Part shown: piece after piece, positions 1-8,617 of the stretch | How positions within the stretch are numbered: position 1 is the first letter of the stretch | Layout of the letters: each line of letters opens with the position of its first letter | Assembly (NCBI GenBank): GCA_949878745.1 | Contig: CATLBH010000006.1 | Coordinates: forward strand, 1-64,000 | Source of the DNA: an uncultured Ruminiclostridium sp. | GTDB taxonomy: Bacteria > Bacillota > Clostridia > Oscillospirales > Ruminococcaceae | Length of the DNA stretch: 64,000 bases | Reading direction: 5' to 3' | The notes under the pieces: model-generated | The model's input: only the letters and a program-made list of their open reading frames with translations | The model's database searches: none | Told to the model about the DNA's origin: nothing | Made by a program: the position numbers and the translations under genes

Positions 1-126
1 GGCAAATGACCGAACACCTCGTGTGTTAAAATTTCTTGACTTGCGACAGCAAGCCGGCGAAATTTTGCCTTGTCCTCGACAAAATCTGCTCGAAAATCCA
101 CGCACCATTCCTATGTGGACAGGTTC
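1..126 (-). repeat. Family A miniature element, copy A4 (cut by window edge)
   Basis: Read on the minus strand, this begins TA-GAACCTGTCC, then a GGAATGGTG-like block, ATTTTCGAGCA and a core related to the A copies at 15.1, 38.6 and 40.8 kb. Its inner end lies at a TA (127-128). The sequence that follows matches the middle of the H element at 34.4 kb, so A4 appears to have inserted into H1. No gene is seen here; ORF-track entries in this stretch are shadows. Confidence 0.6.
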
Positions 127-358
127 TAAAGATTACACCCGAAACACTAATCTTTGGTCAACATTTTTTGTCTATAATCTGACCAAAGATTAGGGAACCG
201 CTGATTAAATCGGTGTGTATATTGCGCGGCAGATTTTTCGTCAGATTGTACAAATTCGACGCAGGCGGGCTAGCGCCCGTCAAGGAGAAGTTGTGCAATC
301 TGACGGAAAATATGCAAGCAAGATGCGCGCATCCGATTTAATCAGTGGTTCCTTAGTA
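127..358 (-). repeat. Family H two-hairpin element H1, interrupted by element E1
   Basis: Bases 128-192 are identical to 34375-34439 (66 bp identity including base 193). They contain the perfect 14-bp inverted repeat CTAATCTTTGGTCA / TGACCAAAGATTAG (147-160 and 180-193) and the family linker GTGTTTCGG on the minus strand. The remaining end, TAGTATT, reappears after E1 at 354-360. Joining across E1 restores GATTAGTATT as in the intact copy H3. The second hairpin is cut off by A4. Confidence 0.65.
193..353. repeat. Family E long palindromic element E1
   Basis: Its ends are GGAACCGCTGATTAAATCGG and the near-perfect reverse complement CCGATTTAATCAGTGGTTCC. The inner arms TCGTCAGATTGTACAA and TTGTGCAATCTGACGG also pair, making most of the 160 bp one long imperfect palindrome. 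The centre holds GCAGGCGGGC..GCCCGTCAAG, which is also the core of family A. It is flanked by TA on both sides. The ORF 215-568 on this stretch is a shadow. Confidence 0.65.
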
Positions 359-2491
359 TTAACCTCCGATACCCGTCCATTCCGCTTTATCCTCAATAAC
401 CGCGCCGTCCGAAAAAGTGCCTTTTACTCTTATCTCGTTAGCTTGATCCTCTTTTATACGGATGTTTTTCCAAAGGAAAACGGTGGAATAATCCGAATCC
501 AATTCCAAACGGCTTATTTTTCCCAGAGAAACGCCGTTAACATACAATTCCGCGTATTCCGCGTTTGAATACGCCTTTACCTCCGGAATCAAACAGGGGC
601 GTCTTTCAAATCCCTTTTCCGTGAGATGAACCATAGGCGAGGAGTTCCATACCGATTTATAAAAATAATATGAATCCTTGGGTACGCGCTCGCGGGTGGC
701 AAGCCCCTTGTCGTTCTGGCCGACCGTGTCTCCTTCATGCCTTCCGTTGGAAGCAAAATCAAACATACACCAGATATATTTTCCCCAAAGATAGCGGCGA
801 CGGGAAAACTGCGCCCATATTTTTTCGTGCATTGCCGACTGGTAATTCTGATAATGTCTTTCTCCCCAGGGATCTATTTCCTCAAGCCAGTTTATGTTGT
901 CCTTAAACTGAGAAAGCGCACCGCCTCCGCCGTATTCCGATACACATACGGGACGGAGCTCCTTCGAATCGTGATATTCGTCCAGCCAGCTTCCGAAGCC
1001 CTCAACGGGACCCGCTTCCTTATACCAGCCAAAATAACGGTTATATCCCACCACCTCGCCGGGAAGCTCCAAAAATTTTCCCCAGAACTGCGCGTCCGCA
1101 AAGGTGGTGTAACGGGTTTCGTCCTCCCGCTTCGCAAGCGCCCTCAAATCGGCGTACAAACCGTATATCTCGTCGGTCATCTGGTGCAGTTCGTTGGAAA
1201 TGCCCCATACGATCACCGACGGGTGGTTGTAATTCTGTCTTATAAGCTCGATAAGCTGGGTTTTGGCGTTTTCGGCGAAGCCTTCCGACAGCTTATGCGC
1301 CTCCGAATCGTCCGCGGACATTTTATTCACTATTCCTATTTCTGTCCAGACCGTAAGCCCAAGCCTGTCACATAAATCATACTCATAGCCGTCATGCTGA
1401 TAATGCGCCATTCTGACGGAGGTGCAGCCCATATCCAGTATCATTTTATAATCCCGCTCCCGCTGGGAATCGGTCATCGACCAACCGTTTTCGTAGCTGT
1501 CCTGGTGGTAATTCACCCCGCGAAGATCCGTATAAGCTCCGTTAAGGAAAAAACCCTCCTTGGGATCCATGCGGTAGGTGCGGATTCCAAATCTCTGACG
1601 GTAACCGTCAAGGGTTTTTCCGTCCTGTTTCACGGTCACCGAAGCGGCATACAGATAAGGCGATCTTACGCCGTCCCAAAGCTTCGGTTTTTTCAGGGAA
1701 AGGGATACGCTTATTCCCGATTTGCTCCCCGTTTTCAATAGAACGTCGGCGGCCGCGGAAGCTTCCGTCTCGCCGGCCGCGTTTAAAATATCCGCCGATA
1801 CAGTAACGGATTCGTCCCGCCCGCCGTCGTTGGCCAGCTTTATAAGTATTTCAATGTCCGCCGAATCGTTCGTTATGTTTTTTGGTGTAACGAAAACGCC
1901 CGACGAGCCAAAATCGGTAAGATCGATATGCAGATGCTCCGTCGCAATAAGGCTTACGTCGCGGTATATGCCGCCCATTTTCGTAAAATCCCCCTGATCG
2001 GTAATTGGGGCTATGTAATCGGTGGGAGCATTGCTTACCTTTACGGCGATAAGGTTTTCTCCGTCAAGAGCAATGTACTCCGTTATATCGAACCTGAAAG
2101 CGGAAAAACCGCCTTCGTGCTTCCCGACGAATCGTCCGTTAACAAAAAGCTCGGTAACGGTGTTGGCTCCCTCGAATTCGATAAACAACCGTTTTCCCGC
2201 GTATTTTTCCGACGGCAAAAAAAGTTTTTTTCTGTACGCTCCGAGACCCCGATAATAACATTCGCCGCCCTCGTCCTTCTCAAAGCTGCCCGCCGCGCCG
2301 TCCTCCGCGTTCCATGTATGTGGCAGGCTGACCGTTTCCCAACCGCCGTCGTCAAGCTCCGACGATTCGGCATTAAGCGAGGAAAAACCGTCCCTTTGAG
2401 TCAGCTTAAGAAAACGCCAATCCTTGTCAATGCTTAACACGCTTCTGCCTAAGCAGTGTGTGAATCCGTCCGAATTTGTTATGCAGTTCAT
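359..2491 (-). CDS. Glycoside hydrolase family 2 (beta-galactosidase/beta-mannosidase type)
   Basis: Cytoplasmic exo-glycosidase of about 710 residues with no signal peptide. In order it has an N-terminal jelly-roll sugar-binding domain (about 20-185), an Ig-like domain (190-305), a TIM barrel (310-620) and a C-terminal Ig-like tail. The barrel carries the acid/base glutamate in GISNELHQ and the nucleophile in SEYGGGG; RGVNYHQD and the late KDSYYFYKSVWN motif are typical of GH2. The ORF track starts at 2968, but that start lies upstream of the promoter and inside the divergent gene. I chose ATG 2491, preceded by GGAAAGG. It is divergent from the GH26 mannanase, so it probably trims manno- or galacto-oligosaccharides released outside. 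Substrate is not certain from sequence. The stop codon TAA directly adjoins element H1. Confidence 0.88.
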   Translation of the reverse strand: MNCITNSDGFTHCLGRSVLSIDKDWRFLKLTQRDGFSSLNAESSELDDGGWETVSLPHTWNAEDGAAGSFEKDEGGECYYRGLGAYRKKLFLPSEKYAGKRLFIEFEGANTVTELFVNGRFVGKHEGGFSAFRFDITEYIALDGENLIAVKVSNAPTDYIAPITDQGDFTKMGGIYRDVSLIATEHLHIDLTDFGSSGVFVTPKNITNDSADIEILIKLANDGGRDESVTVSADILNAAGETEASAAADVLLKTGSKSGISVSLSLKKPKLWDGVRSPYLYAASVTVKQDGKTLDGYRQRFGIRTYRMDPKEGFFLNGAYTDLRGVNYHQDSYENGWSMTDSQRERDYKMILDMGCTSVRMAHYQHDGYEYDLCDRLGLTVWTEIGIVNKMSADDSEAHKLSEGFAENAKTQLIELIRQNYNHPSVIVWGISNELHQMTDEIYGLYADLRALAKREDETRYTTFADAQFWGKFLELPGEVVGYNRYFGWYKEAGPVEGFGSWLDEYHDSKELRPVCVSEYGGGGALSQFKDNINWLEEIDPWGERHYQNYQSAMHEKIWAQFSRRRYLWGKYIWCMFDFASNGRHEGDTVGQNDKGLATRERVPKDSYYFYKSVWNSSPMVHLTEKGFERRPCLIPEVKAYSNAEYAELYVNGVSLGKISRLELDSDYSTVFLWKNIRIKEDQANEIRVKGTFSDGAVIEDKAEWTGIGG

Positions 2492-2545
2492 TTGTTGACC
2501 GTTCCTTTCCGCAGATTGCAGGTAAATATAGGTAAATACAGTAAT

Positions 2546-2574
2546 ATTATACAGCATTGACTTTTGTTTGTCAA
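2546..2574 (-). promoter_or_regulatory. Promoter of the GH2 gene
   Basis: On the minus strand TTGACA, a 17-bp spacer, then TATAAT. It overlaps the opposing GH26 promoter by 18 bp, and the two -35 boxes form the inverted repeat TTGAC-N8-GTCAA. Downstream is an 11-bp-spaced AGGTAAATA direct repeat (about 2519-2540) that could be an operator. Confidence 0.8.
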
Positions 2575-2585
2575 TCGAGTATAAT
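2557..2585 (+). promoter_or_regulatory. Promoter of the GH26 gene
   Basis: TTGACT, a 17-bp spacer and TATAAT on the plus strand, 37 bp before the chosen ATG. It points against the GH2 promoter and shares DNA with it, so simultaneous occupancy by two polymerases is unlikely. Confidence 0.8.
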
Positions 2586-2621
2586 TTATATACCGATAAA
2601 AATAAGAAAGGTTTTACCGAT

Positions 2622-4136
2622 ATGACCGACAAATTCAAAAAATTCACAGCTGTGATCTTATCCGCCGTTATAGCGGTACTTTTCGCCGCCTGTACCCCAA
2701 ACGCCGCTTCCGACGATGTTAAGAAAGATTCCTCGCTGTCTTTTGAGACAGATTCGGGAGCATCTGCCAATACCGAAAAAGAAAACGATACCTCCGACTC
2801 ATACGTTTCGGATACGAAAACAAGCTTTGACGTCTCCGAATCCGAGGAGAAATCCGAAATTCCGACCTCCGCCGCTTCCGTTACCTCGGAAACAACCGCG
2901 GAAAACGCGACAGATATTTCCGAAACCGTTGCCGAACCGGGTACCGAGAGCGAAACCTCCTCTTTCACGGCGGAAAGCGCGGCAACTGCCGAAACACAAG
3001 CACCCGTATCCGCTCAAACCCAGTCAGTGCCCCCAAAAGAAACGGCGGAAACCTCGGCGGACATATCGGAAATCACAGCCGCCGAAACAACCGCCGTTTC
3101 GGCGACCGAAGCAGCGACGGCGACAACCGCAGCGACGGCAACCGCGACATCGGCGGCAACCTCAACATCAGTGACAACAACCGCCGCCGAAACCCCGGAA
3201 AACGACGATACCGCCAATGAAAACAGACCCGCTTCGGTTCTCTCAAACCCCAATGCCTCAGAATCGGCAAAAAAGCTGTATCAATATATCTCCGATACAT
3301 ACGGAAAGGCTATCATTTCGGGACAGCAGGAATCCACGTGGATGGGCAGCGATCAGTACGAATTTGACTACATTTTCGATAAAACGGGAAAATACCCTGC
3401 CATACGCGGGCTGGATTATATGAACGACGATTTCAAGGGCGTAAACGACCGCGCCGAGAACTGGTACGGCCGAGGCGGAATCGTCACCATATGCTGGCAC
3501 TGCGGCTGCGATTTCTCGGGCAGCTGGAGCGAGTGTATGGAAACCGAGCTTAGCGACTGGAACGCCGTTCTCACGGAGGGCACCGAGGAATACAAAGCCT
3601 TTATCGCGGGAATAGACAAAGCCGCAAAGGCGCTGAAGGAGCTTAAGGATAAGAATATACCCGTACTTTGGCGGCCGTTCCACGAGTTTGACGGCGGCTG
3701 GTTCTGGTGGGGAAAGGGCGGCGCCGAAAACTTCAAAAAGCTCTGGATAACCATGTACGAAAGATACACCGATTATTGGGGGCTGGACAATCTTATATGG
3801 GTCTGCGGTTTTTCGGGAAACGGCAAGGATTTTGACAAATGGTACCCCGGCGACAATTATGTGGACATCGCGGGAGCGGATTCCTACACCGACGGCGCCA
3901 ACGCGAGCCTTTACGGTCAGGTTAAAGATACCGTAGGCGAAAATATCCCGATATGCTTTCACGAATGCGGCCGTGTTCCCACGTCGGAGCAGCTTAAAAC
4001 GGGCGGCGCTGGCTGGGTGTGGTTTATGACCTGGCATACCGACTTCATAACCGATAAAAACGATGTTAACGACCTTAAAAATATTTTTAACGATCCGTAT
4101 GTGATAACATTGGACGAACTTCCCGACTTGAAATAG
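2622..4136 (+). CDS. GH26 endo-beta-1,4-mannanase, secreted lipoprotein
   Basis: Endo-acting mannan hydrolase tethered outside the membrane. The precursor is about 504 residues: a signal peptide with lipobox LFAAC, a very long Ser/Thr/Glu/Ala-rich linker (about 30-205), then a GH26 TIM barrel. WRPFHEFDGGWFWW carries the catalytic acid/base and ICFHECG the nucleophile. The ORF track begins at 2568, which lies inside the -10 region; ATG 2622 follows AAGAAAGG at good spacing. No dockerin or carbohydrate-binding module is visible. The likely partner is the divergent cytoplasmic GH2 enzyme. The linker resembles in composition that of the transglutaminase lipoprotein at 11 kb. Confidence 0.9.
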   Translation: MTDKFKKFTAVILSAVIAVLFAACTPNAASDDVKKDSSLSFETDSGASANTEKENDTSDSYVSDTKTSFDVSESEEKSEIPTSAASVTSETTAENATDISETVAEPGTESETSSFTAESAATAETQAPVSAQTQSVPPKETAETSADISEITAAETTAVSATEAATATTAATATATSAATSTSVTTTAAETPENDDTANENRPASVLSNPNASESAKKLYQYISDTYGKAIISGQQESTWMGSDQYEFDYIFDKTGKYPAIRGLDYMNDDFKGVNDRAENWYGRGGIVTICWHCGCDFSGSWSECMETELSDWNAVLTEGTEEYKAFIAGIDKAAKALKELKDKNIPVLWRPFHEFDGGWFWWGKGGAENFKKLWITMYERYTDYWGLDNLIWVCGFSGNGKDFDKWYPGDNYVDIAGADSYTDGANASLYGQVKDTVGENIPICFHECGRVPTSEQLKTGGAGWVWFMTWHTDFITDKNDVNDLKNIFNDPYVITLDELPDLK

Positions 4137-4176
4137 ATTTTGGATCAAACTCTCAAACGTATTTATAAAAAACGAT

Positions 4177-4213
4177 AAACCGACCGCCGTCAAACCGTGA
4201 CGGGGGTCGGTTT
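4177..4213. terminator. Bidirectional terminator between convergent genes
   Basis: Hairpin AAACCGACC-CCGTC pairing with GACGG-GGTCGGTTT around a short loop. It ends the GH26 gene on the plus strand and the GNAT gene on the minus strand, where a T-run follows. Confidence 0.75.
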
Positions 4214-4217
4214 ACCG

Positions 4218-5069
4218 TTATATGATCCCTTCAAAACAACAGGCGTCCGTTATTCGTACAAACCCAAGCTTTTCGGCGATGGAATGCGTTTCTTCATCAT
4301 TAAAAAAATACATACTCTCCGCGCCCTCCTCTTCGGCTTTGTTAAGAGCGCTTATAAGAAGCGCTTCGGCAACAATCGGATCGTATTTTTCATTTGCGTA
4401 GTCAATACCGAATATTTCAAGGTTCTTTCCCACACAAATATAATAAATTGCGCCGAGACATTCTTTTTCTTTGAAAAAAGCAAATATTCTCCACCTTTTC
4501 AAGGCCTTTTCTATCCTCTCGCTGTTCCAGTACATTTCATTGTCATAACGGCCGTGTATATCCGCGAAAATCCGGAAATTATCTTCATTTATCCGGCGGA
4601 CGCTGCCGCTTTCCGCGCCGGTCCTGTAATTTTTGAACAATAAAACGTCCACAATACTGCGGGAATCCTCCGGGTGTCCGTTTTCCGACATAAAATCAAG
4701 TCCCTCCGAGTTTTCCAAGGGCAGATAAAGGCACCATGTAAAGCCCGCGTATCTTTCCCTCCAATAACCCAACAGCTCCCGCATAGCTTCGCCAAAGCCG
4801 CTTTCAACCAGCATGGAGCTTATTCCGAGATATTTGTCCTTGGCGATAAAGTAATAGTGAATCCAGCCCAAAACCGTTCCTTCACGTTCATACAGAAGTA
4901 TTTCCTCACTGTCGGAGGTAAGGCCTTTAAGACTTTTTTCATAAAAAAGCTCTTCCGTCTTGACTCCGTCGGAATATATGGGGAAGGAGCAAAAAGAAAG
5001 ATCGGAGGAAAGACGGTAAATTTGTTCTTTATATAAATTATATTCGGCTTCGGAGATTTTTTTCAGCAT
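4218..5069 (-). CDS. GNAT-family protein with two acetyltransferase-like halves
   Basis: About 283 residues. Two GNAT-like folds appear in tandem: an N-terminal half (GTVLGWIHYYFIAKDKYLG, then FGEAMRELLGYW) and a C-terminal half (LGAIYYICVGKNLEIFGIDY ending in AEKLGFVRI). The substrate is unknown. The ORF track starts at 5090; ATG 5069 is preferred because AAAGGATG lies at proper distance before it. It is convergent with the GH26 gene and has no operon partner. The function is limited to probable acetyl-CoA-dependent N-acetyltransferase. Confidence 0.72.
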   Translation of the reverse strand: MLKKISEAEYNLYKEQIYRLSSDLSFCSFPIYSDGVKTEELFYEKSLKGLTSDSEEILLYEREGTVLGWIHYYFIAKDKYLGISSMLVESGFGEAMRELLGYWRERYAGFTWCLYLPLENSEGLDFMSENGHPEDSRSIVDVLLFKNYRTGAESGSVRRINEDNFRIFADIHGRYDNEMYWNSERIEKALKRWRIFAFFKEKECLGAIYYICVGKNLEIFGIDYANEKYDPIVAEALLISALNKAEEEGAESMYFFNDEETHSIAEKLGFVRITDACCFEGII

Positions 5070-5208
5070 TGCTTCACATCCTTTATGCAATATCCTTGTA
5101 ATATATAAATGATTATATCATATGACAACAAAAATGTCAATTATATTTTGCCGCGCCGAAAAATACACCTGAAATAAGCCGAAACACAACTAAAAATATC
5201 TCAAACTA

Positions 5209-5237
5209 TTGAAATTTTACTCAATTTATGCTATTAT
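5209..5237 (+). promoter_or_regulatory. Promoter for gltX operon
   Basis: TTGAAA, 17-bp spacer, TATTAT, 62 bp before the gltX start. A small hairpin ACCCTTACGGGT follows in the leader. The rest of the 5.09-5.3 kb gap is AT-rich and shows nothing else clear. Confidence 0.65.
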
Positions 5238-5299
5238 ATTATATATAGGTAAAAATACCCTTACGGGTCAATAAAAAGACAAAAAAGGAAACAACAAAT

Positions 5300-6931
5300 A
5301 TGGATTACAACGCACTGGCAGAACTTCTTTTTCCCGATGTGACCAAAACCCCCGACTATTACGAAAACCTGTACCCTCAAAGAGAGCTTCCCGAGGGCGC
5401 TAAGGTTACAAGATTCGCGCCGAGTCCCACGGGCTTTGTGCATTTCGGCGGACTTTTCCCCGTGCTGGTAGGCGAACGGCTTGCGCACCAAAGCGGCGGA
5501 GTGTTCTACCTCAGAATCGAGGACACCGATTCCAAGCGCGAGGTGGAAGGAGCCGAATACGACCTTATCAAGGTTTTTGAGAATTTCGGCGTAAACTTTG
5601 ACGAGAGCATTGTAAAAGAAGGAAAGTACGGCCCATACCGACAAAGCGAAAGAAGAGAGATTTACCGAACCTACGCCAAGGAATTGGTAAAAAACGGAAA
5701 AGCCTATCCCTGCTTCTGCACGGAAGAGGATATGCAGGCCTTAAGGGAACGTCAGGAGGCGGAAAAGGTCACCCCCGGCTATTACGGCGAGTACGTCAGG
5801 TGCCGCGAGCTTTCTCTCGATGAAATAAAAGAAAAAATAAACGCGGGTATGCCTTATGTGCTGCGCTTCCGCTCCGAGGGGAGCCCCGACAATAAAATAA
5901 AATTCACCGACCTTGTAAAGGGCGCGATAGAGGTAACGGAAAACCATATAGATCACGTGCTTTTGAAAAGCGACGGAATGCCCACCTACCATATGGCTCA
6001 CGCGGTGGACGACCACCTTATGAGAACGACTCATGTGGTGAGAGGCGAAGAGTGGCTGTCAAGCCTCCCCTATCATATTCAGCTTTTCGCCGCGCTGGGC
6101 TTTAAGCTGCCAAAATACCTCCATATTTCCCAGCTTATGAGAAAAGAGGGCGAAGCGAAGAAAAAGCTTTCAAAACGTGATAAGGGCGCGGGTATGAGCT
6201 ATTATATCAGCGAGGGCTATCCCGCCGAAAGCGTTCTCGAATACGTTATGACCTTGCTTAACAGCAACTTTGAGGACTGGCGCAGAGCTAACCCCGACGC
6301 AAATCTGAACGATTTTCCTTTTTCGATAAAGAAAATGAGCGCCAGCGGCTCCCTGTTTGATCTGGTTAAGCTGGGCGATGTAAGCAAAAACGTTATCTCC
6401 CGTATGACCGCCGACAATGTATACGAAAAACTCTCAGCCTGGGCAAAGGAATTTGACGAAGAGTTTTACGGCGTTATTTCAAAGGATCCGGATTACACGA
6501 AACGGATATTGCAAATCGGAAGAGGCGGGAACAAGCCCCGCAAGGATTTGGAAACCTGGAAGGACGCAAAGGGCTATATGGGCTTTTTCTTCCCCGAATA
6601 CTTCCGATTTGACGAAAAGCCCGAAGGCTTTTCCAAGGAGGACATTGTTCCCATATTGGAGGAATTTTCGGAGCAATACGATACGAACGACGAACAGAAC
6701 GTCTGGTTCGACAAGGTAAAGGCTGTCGGCGAAAAACACGGCTTTTGCTCCAATATAAAAGAATATAAAGCCAATCCCGACGCGTATAAGGGAAGCGTGG
6801 CGGACGTCAGCGCTTTTATCAGAGCGGCGGTGACCGGAAAATTAAACAGCCCCGACCTATGTATCGTAATGAAGATATTGGGAAGGGACGAAAGCTTAAA
6901 CAGAATAAAGAAATTCAAGGAGACATTATAA
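5300..6931 (+). CDS. gltX: Glutamyl-tRNA synthetase
   Basis: Class I synthetase charging tRNA-Glu with glutamate. The ATP-binding HIGH-type motif is PSPTGFVHFG (about residue 41) and the KMSKS-type motif is KKLSKRDKGA (about 295). At 543 residues it is longer than the usual 480, with about 35 extra N-terminal residues before the catalytic core. The start is preceded by AAAAAGGAAAC. glnS follows after one base, so the two synthetases are translated from one message. The protein family is certain; whether it discriminates tRNA-Glu from tRNA-Gln is not visible, but a dedicated GlnRS next door suggests it does. Confidence 0.95.
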   Translation: MDYNALAELLFPDVTKTPDYYENLYPQRELPEGAKVTRFAPSPTGFVHFGGLFPVLVGERLAHQSGGVFYLRIEDTDSKREVEGAEYDLIKVFENFGVNFDESIVKEGKYGPYRQSERREIYRTYAKELVKNGKAYPCFCTEEDMQALRERQEAEKVTPGYYGEYVRCRELSLDEIKEKINAGMPYVLRFRSEGSPDNKIKFTDLVKGAIEVTENHIDHVLLKSDGMPTYHMAHAVDDHLMRTTHVVRGEEWLSSLPYHIQLFAALGFKLPKYLHISQLMRKEGEAKKKLSKRDKGAGMSYYISEGYPAESVLEYVMTLLNSNFEDWRRANPDANLNDFPFSIKKMSASGSLFDLVKLGDVSKNVISRMTADNVYEKLSAWAKEFDEEFYGVISKDPDYTKRILQIGRGGNKPRKDLETWKDAKGYMGFFFPEYFRFDEKPEGFSKEDIVPILEEFSEQYDTNDEQNVWFDKVKAVGEKHGFCSNIKEYKANPDAYKGSVADVSAFIRAAVTGKLNSPDLCIVMKILGRDESLNRIKKFKETL

Positions 6932-6932
6932 A

Positions 6933-8615
6933 ATGACAGAAGAAATAAAAAACGTTGACGGCGCGGCGGAAAACGAGTGCGGCTCCAATTTTCTGACCGA
7001 TATAATAGAAAGCGACCTTAACGCGGGTCGGGTAAAGAAAATACACACCCGCTTCCCTCCCGAACCCAACGGGTACCTTCATATAGGGAGCGCCAAGGCG
7101 ATTTATATAAATTACACCTCCGCCAAAAAATACGGCGGTCTGTTCAATCTCCGCTTCGACGACACAAATCCCACCAAAGAGGACAACGAATATGTTGAAT
7201 CCATTACGGAGGATTTAAAATGGCTGGGGGCAAATCCCGACGAAGTGTTTTACGGAAGCGACTATTTTCAGAAAACCTATGAATTTGCCGTAGAGCTTAT
7301 TAAAAAGGGAAAGGCCTACGTTTGCGACTTAAACGGCGAGGAAATGAGACAGTACAGGGGTACTCTTACCGAGCCCGGCAAAAACAGCCCCTATCGCGAC
7401 AGAAGCGTGGAGGAAAACTTAGAGCTGTTCGAAAAAATGAAAAACGGCGATTTTCCCGACGGCTACTGTACGCTTCGGGCGAAAATCGATATGGCCAGCC
7501 CCAATATGAATATGCGCGACCCCGCCATTTACCGTATTCTTCATATGTCCCACCACCGTCAGGGGGACAAGTGGTGCATTTACCCCCTTTATGACTTCGC
7601 CCACCCCATTCAGGACGCTTTGGAGGGCATAACGCACTCAATGTGCTCCATCGAGTTTGAAAACCACCGTCCTCTTTACGACTGGGTTGTGGAAAATATC
7701 GGCTTTGAACAGCCGCCGCATCAGTACGAGTTCGCAAGGCTCAACGTCACCAACACTGTAATGAGCAAGCGCTATTTAAGACAGCTGGTTGAAACCGGCG
7801 TGGCGGACGGCTGGGACGATCCGAGACTCCCCACTCTCTGCGCTTTAAGAAGGCGCGGCTACACCCCCGAATCCATTTTCCGCTTCGTGGAAATGGCGGG
7901 TATCTGTAAAAGCCTTTCAGTGGTTGATATCGCTCTTTTGGAGCACTGTATAAGAGACGAATTAAACAAAACCGCCTTGAGGAGAATAGCGATACTGGAC
8001 CCCATAAGGGTGGAAATAGAAAATTACCCCGAAGATAAAGAGGAATACTTCGAGATATCCAACAATCCCAACGACGAGTCGGCGGGAAAACGCAAGGTTT
8101 TGTTCAGCAAAAACATTTATATTGACAGAGACGATTTTTCCGCCTGTCCTCCTCCGAAATACTTCCGCCTGAAGCCCGACGGCGAGGTAAGGCTTATGGG
8201 CGCTTATATAATCAAATATAAGAATCTTGTTTACAACGAGGACGGAAGCGTAAACAAGATAATCTGCACCGCCGATATCGAAAGCGGGAACGGCAATCCC
8301 ACCGACGGCAGAAAGGTCAAGGGCACAATCCACTGGCTCAGCGACAAAAACTGTATCGACAGAGACGTTTATATCTACAACAGCCTTTTCACAATTGAAA
8401 ACACCAACGCGATCCCCGAGGACAAAACCTTCGACGATTATCTCAACCCCGATTCGTTGGAAAAGAAACAGGGCTGCAAGCTGGAAAAGTGCCTTGAAAA
8501 CGCAAAGGCGGGAGATAAATTCCAGTTTGTGCGCATAGGCTATTTCTGCAAGGACTCAAAGCACGAGAACGTATTTAACCGAATTGTTGAATTAAAGGAT
8601 TCAAAACCTTTCTGA
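6933..8615 (+). CDS. glnS: Glutaminyl-tRNA synthetase
   Basis: Direct charging of tRNA-Gln. The 560-residue protein has the GlnRS-type HIGH motif PPEPNGYLHIG (about 43), the KMSKS variant VMSKRYLR (about 275), and a C-terminal beta-barrel anticodon-binding region. Most Firmicutes lack this enzyme and make Gln-tRNA by amidation; a subset of Clostridia have acquired it. It sits one base after gltX and two bases before the sirtuin gene. A gatB gene is also present at 55.5 kb, so both routes, or an Asn-tRNA role for GatB, must be considered. Confidence 0.95.
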   Translation: MTEEIKNVDGAAENECGSNFLTDIIESDLNAGRVKKIHTRFPPEPNGYLHIGSAKAIYINYTSAKKYGGLFNLRFDDTNPTKEDNEYVESITEDLKWLGANPDEVFYGSDYFQKTYEFAVELIKKGKAYVCDLNGEEMRQYRGTLTEPGKNSPYRDRSVEENLELFEKMKNGDFPDGYCTLRAKIDMASPNMNMRDPAIYRILHMSHHRQGDKWCIYPLYDFAHPIQDALEGITHSMCSIEFENHRPLYDWVVENIGFEQPPHQYEFARLNVTNTVMSKRYLRQLVETGVADGWDDPRLPTLCALRRRGYTPESIFRFVEMAGICKSLSVVDIALLEHCIRDELNKTALRRIAILDPIRVEIENYPEDKEEYFEISNNPNDESAGKRKVLFSKNIYIDRDDFSACPPPKYFRLKPDGEVRLMGAYIIKYKNLVYNEDGSVNKIICTADIESGNGNPTDGRKVKGTIHWLSDKNCIDRDVYIYNSLFTIENTNAIPEDKTFDDYLNPDSLEKKQGCKLEKCLENAKAGDKFQFVRIGYFCKDSKHENVFNRIVELKDSKPF

Positions 8616-8617
8616 TT

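Noticed and set aside
215-568. 117-residue plus-strand ORF at the window start
   Set aside because: It spans element E1 and the 3' end of the GH2 gene in antisense; no coding signal.
3258-4193. 311-residue antisense ORF opposite the GH26 gene
   Set aside because: Shadow of the GH26 catalytic domain; no promoter or ribosome site.
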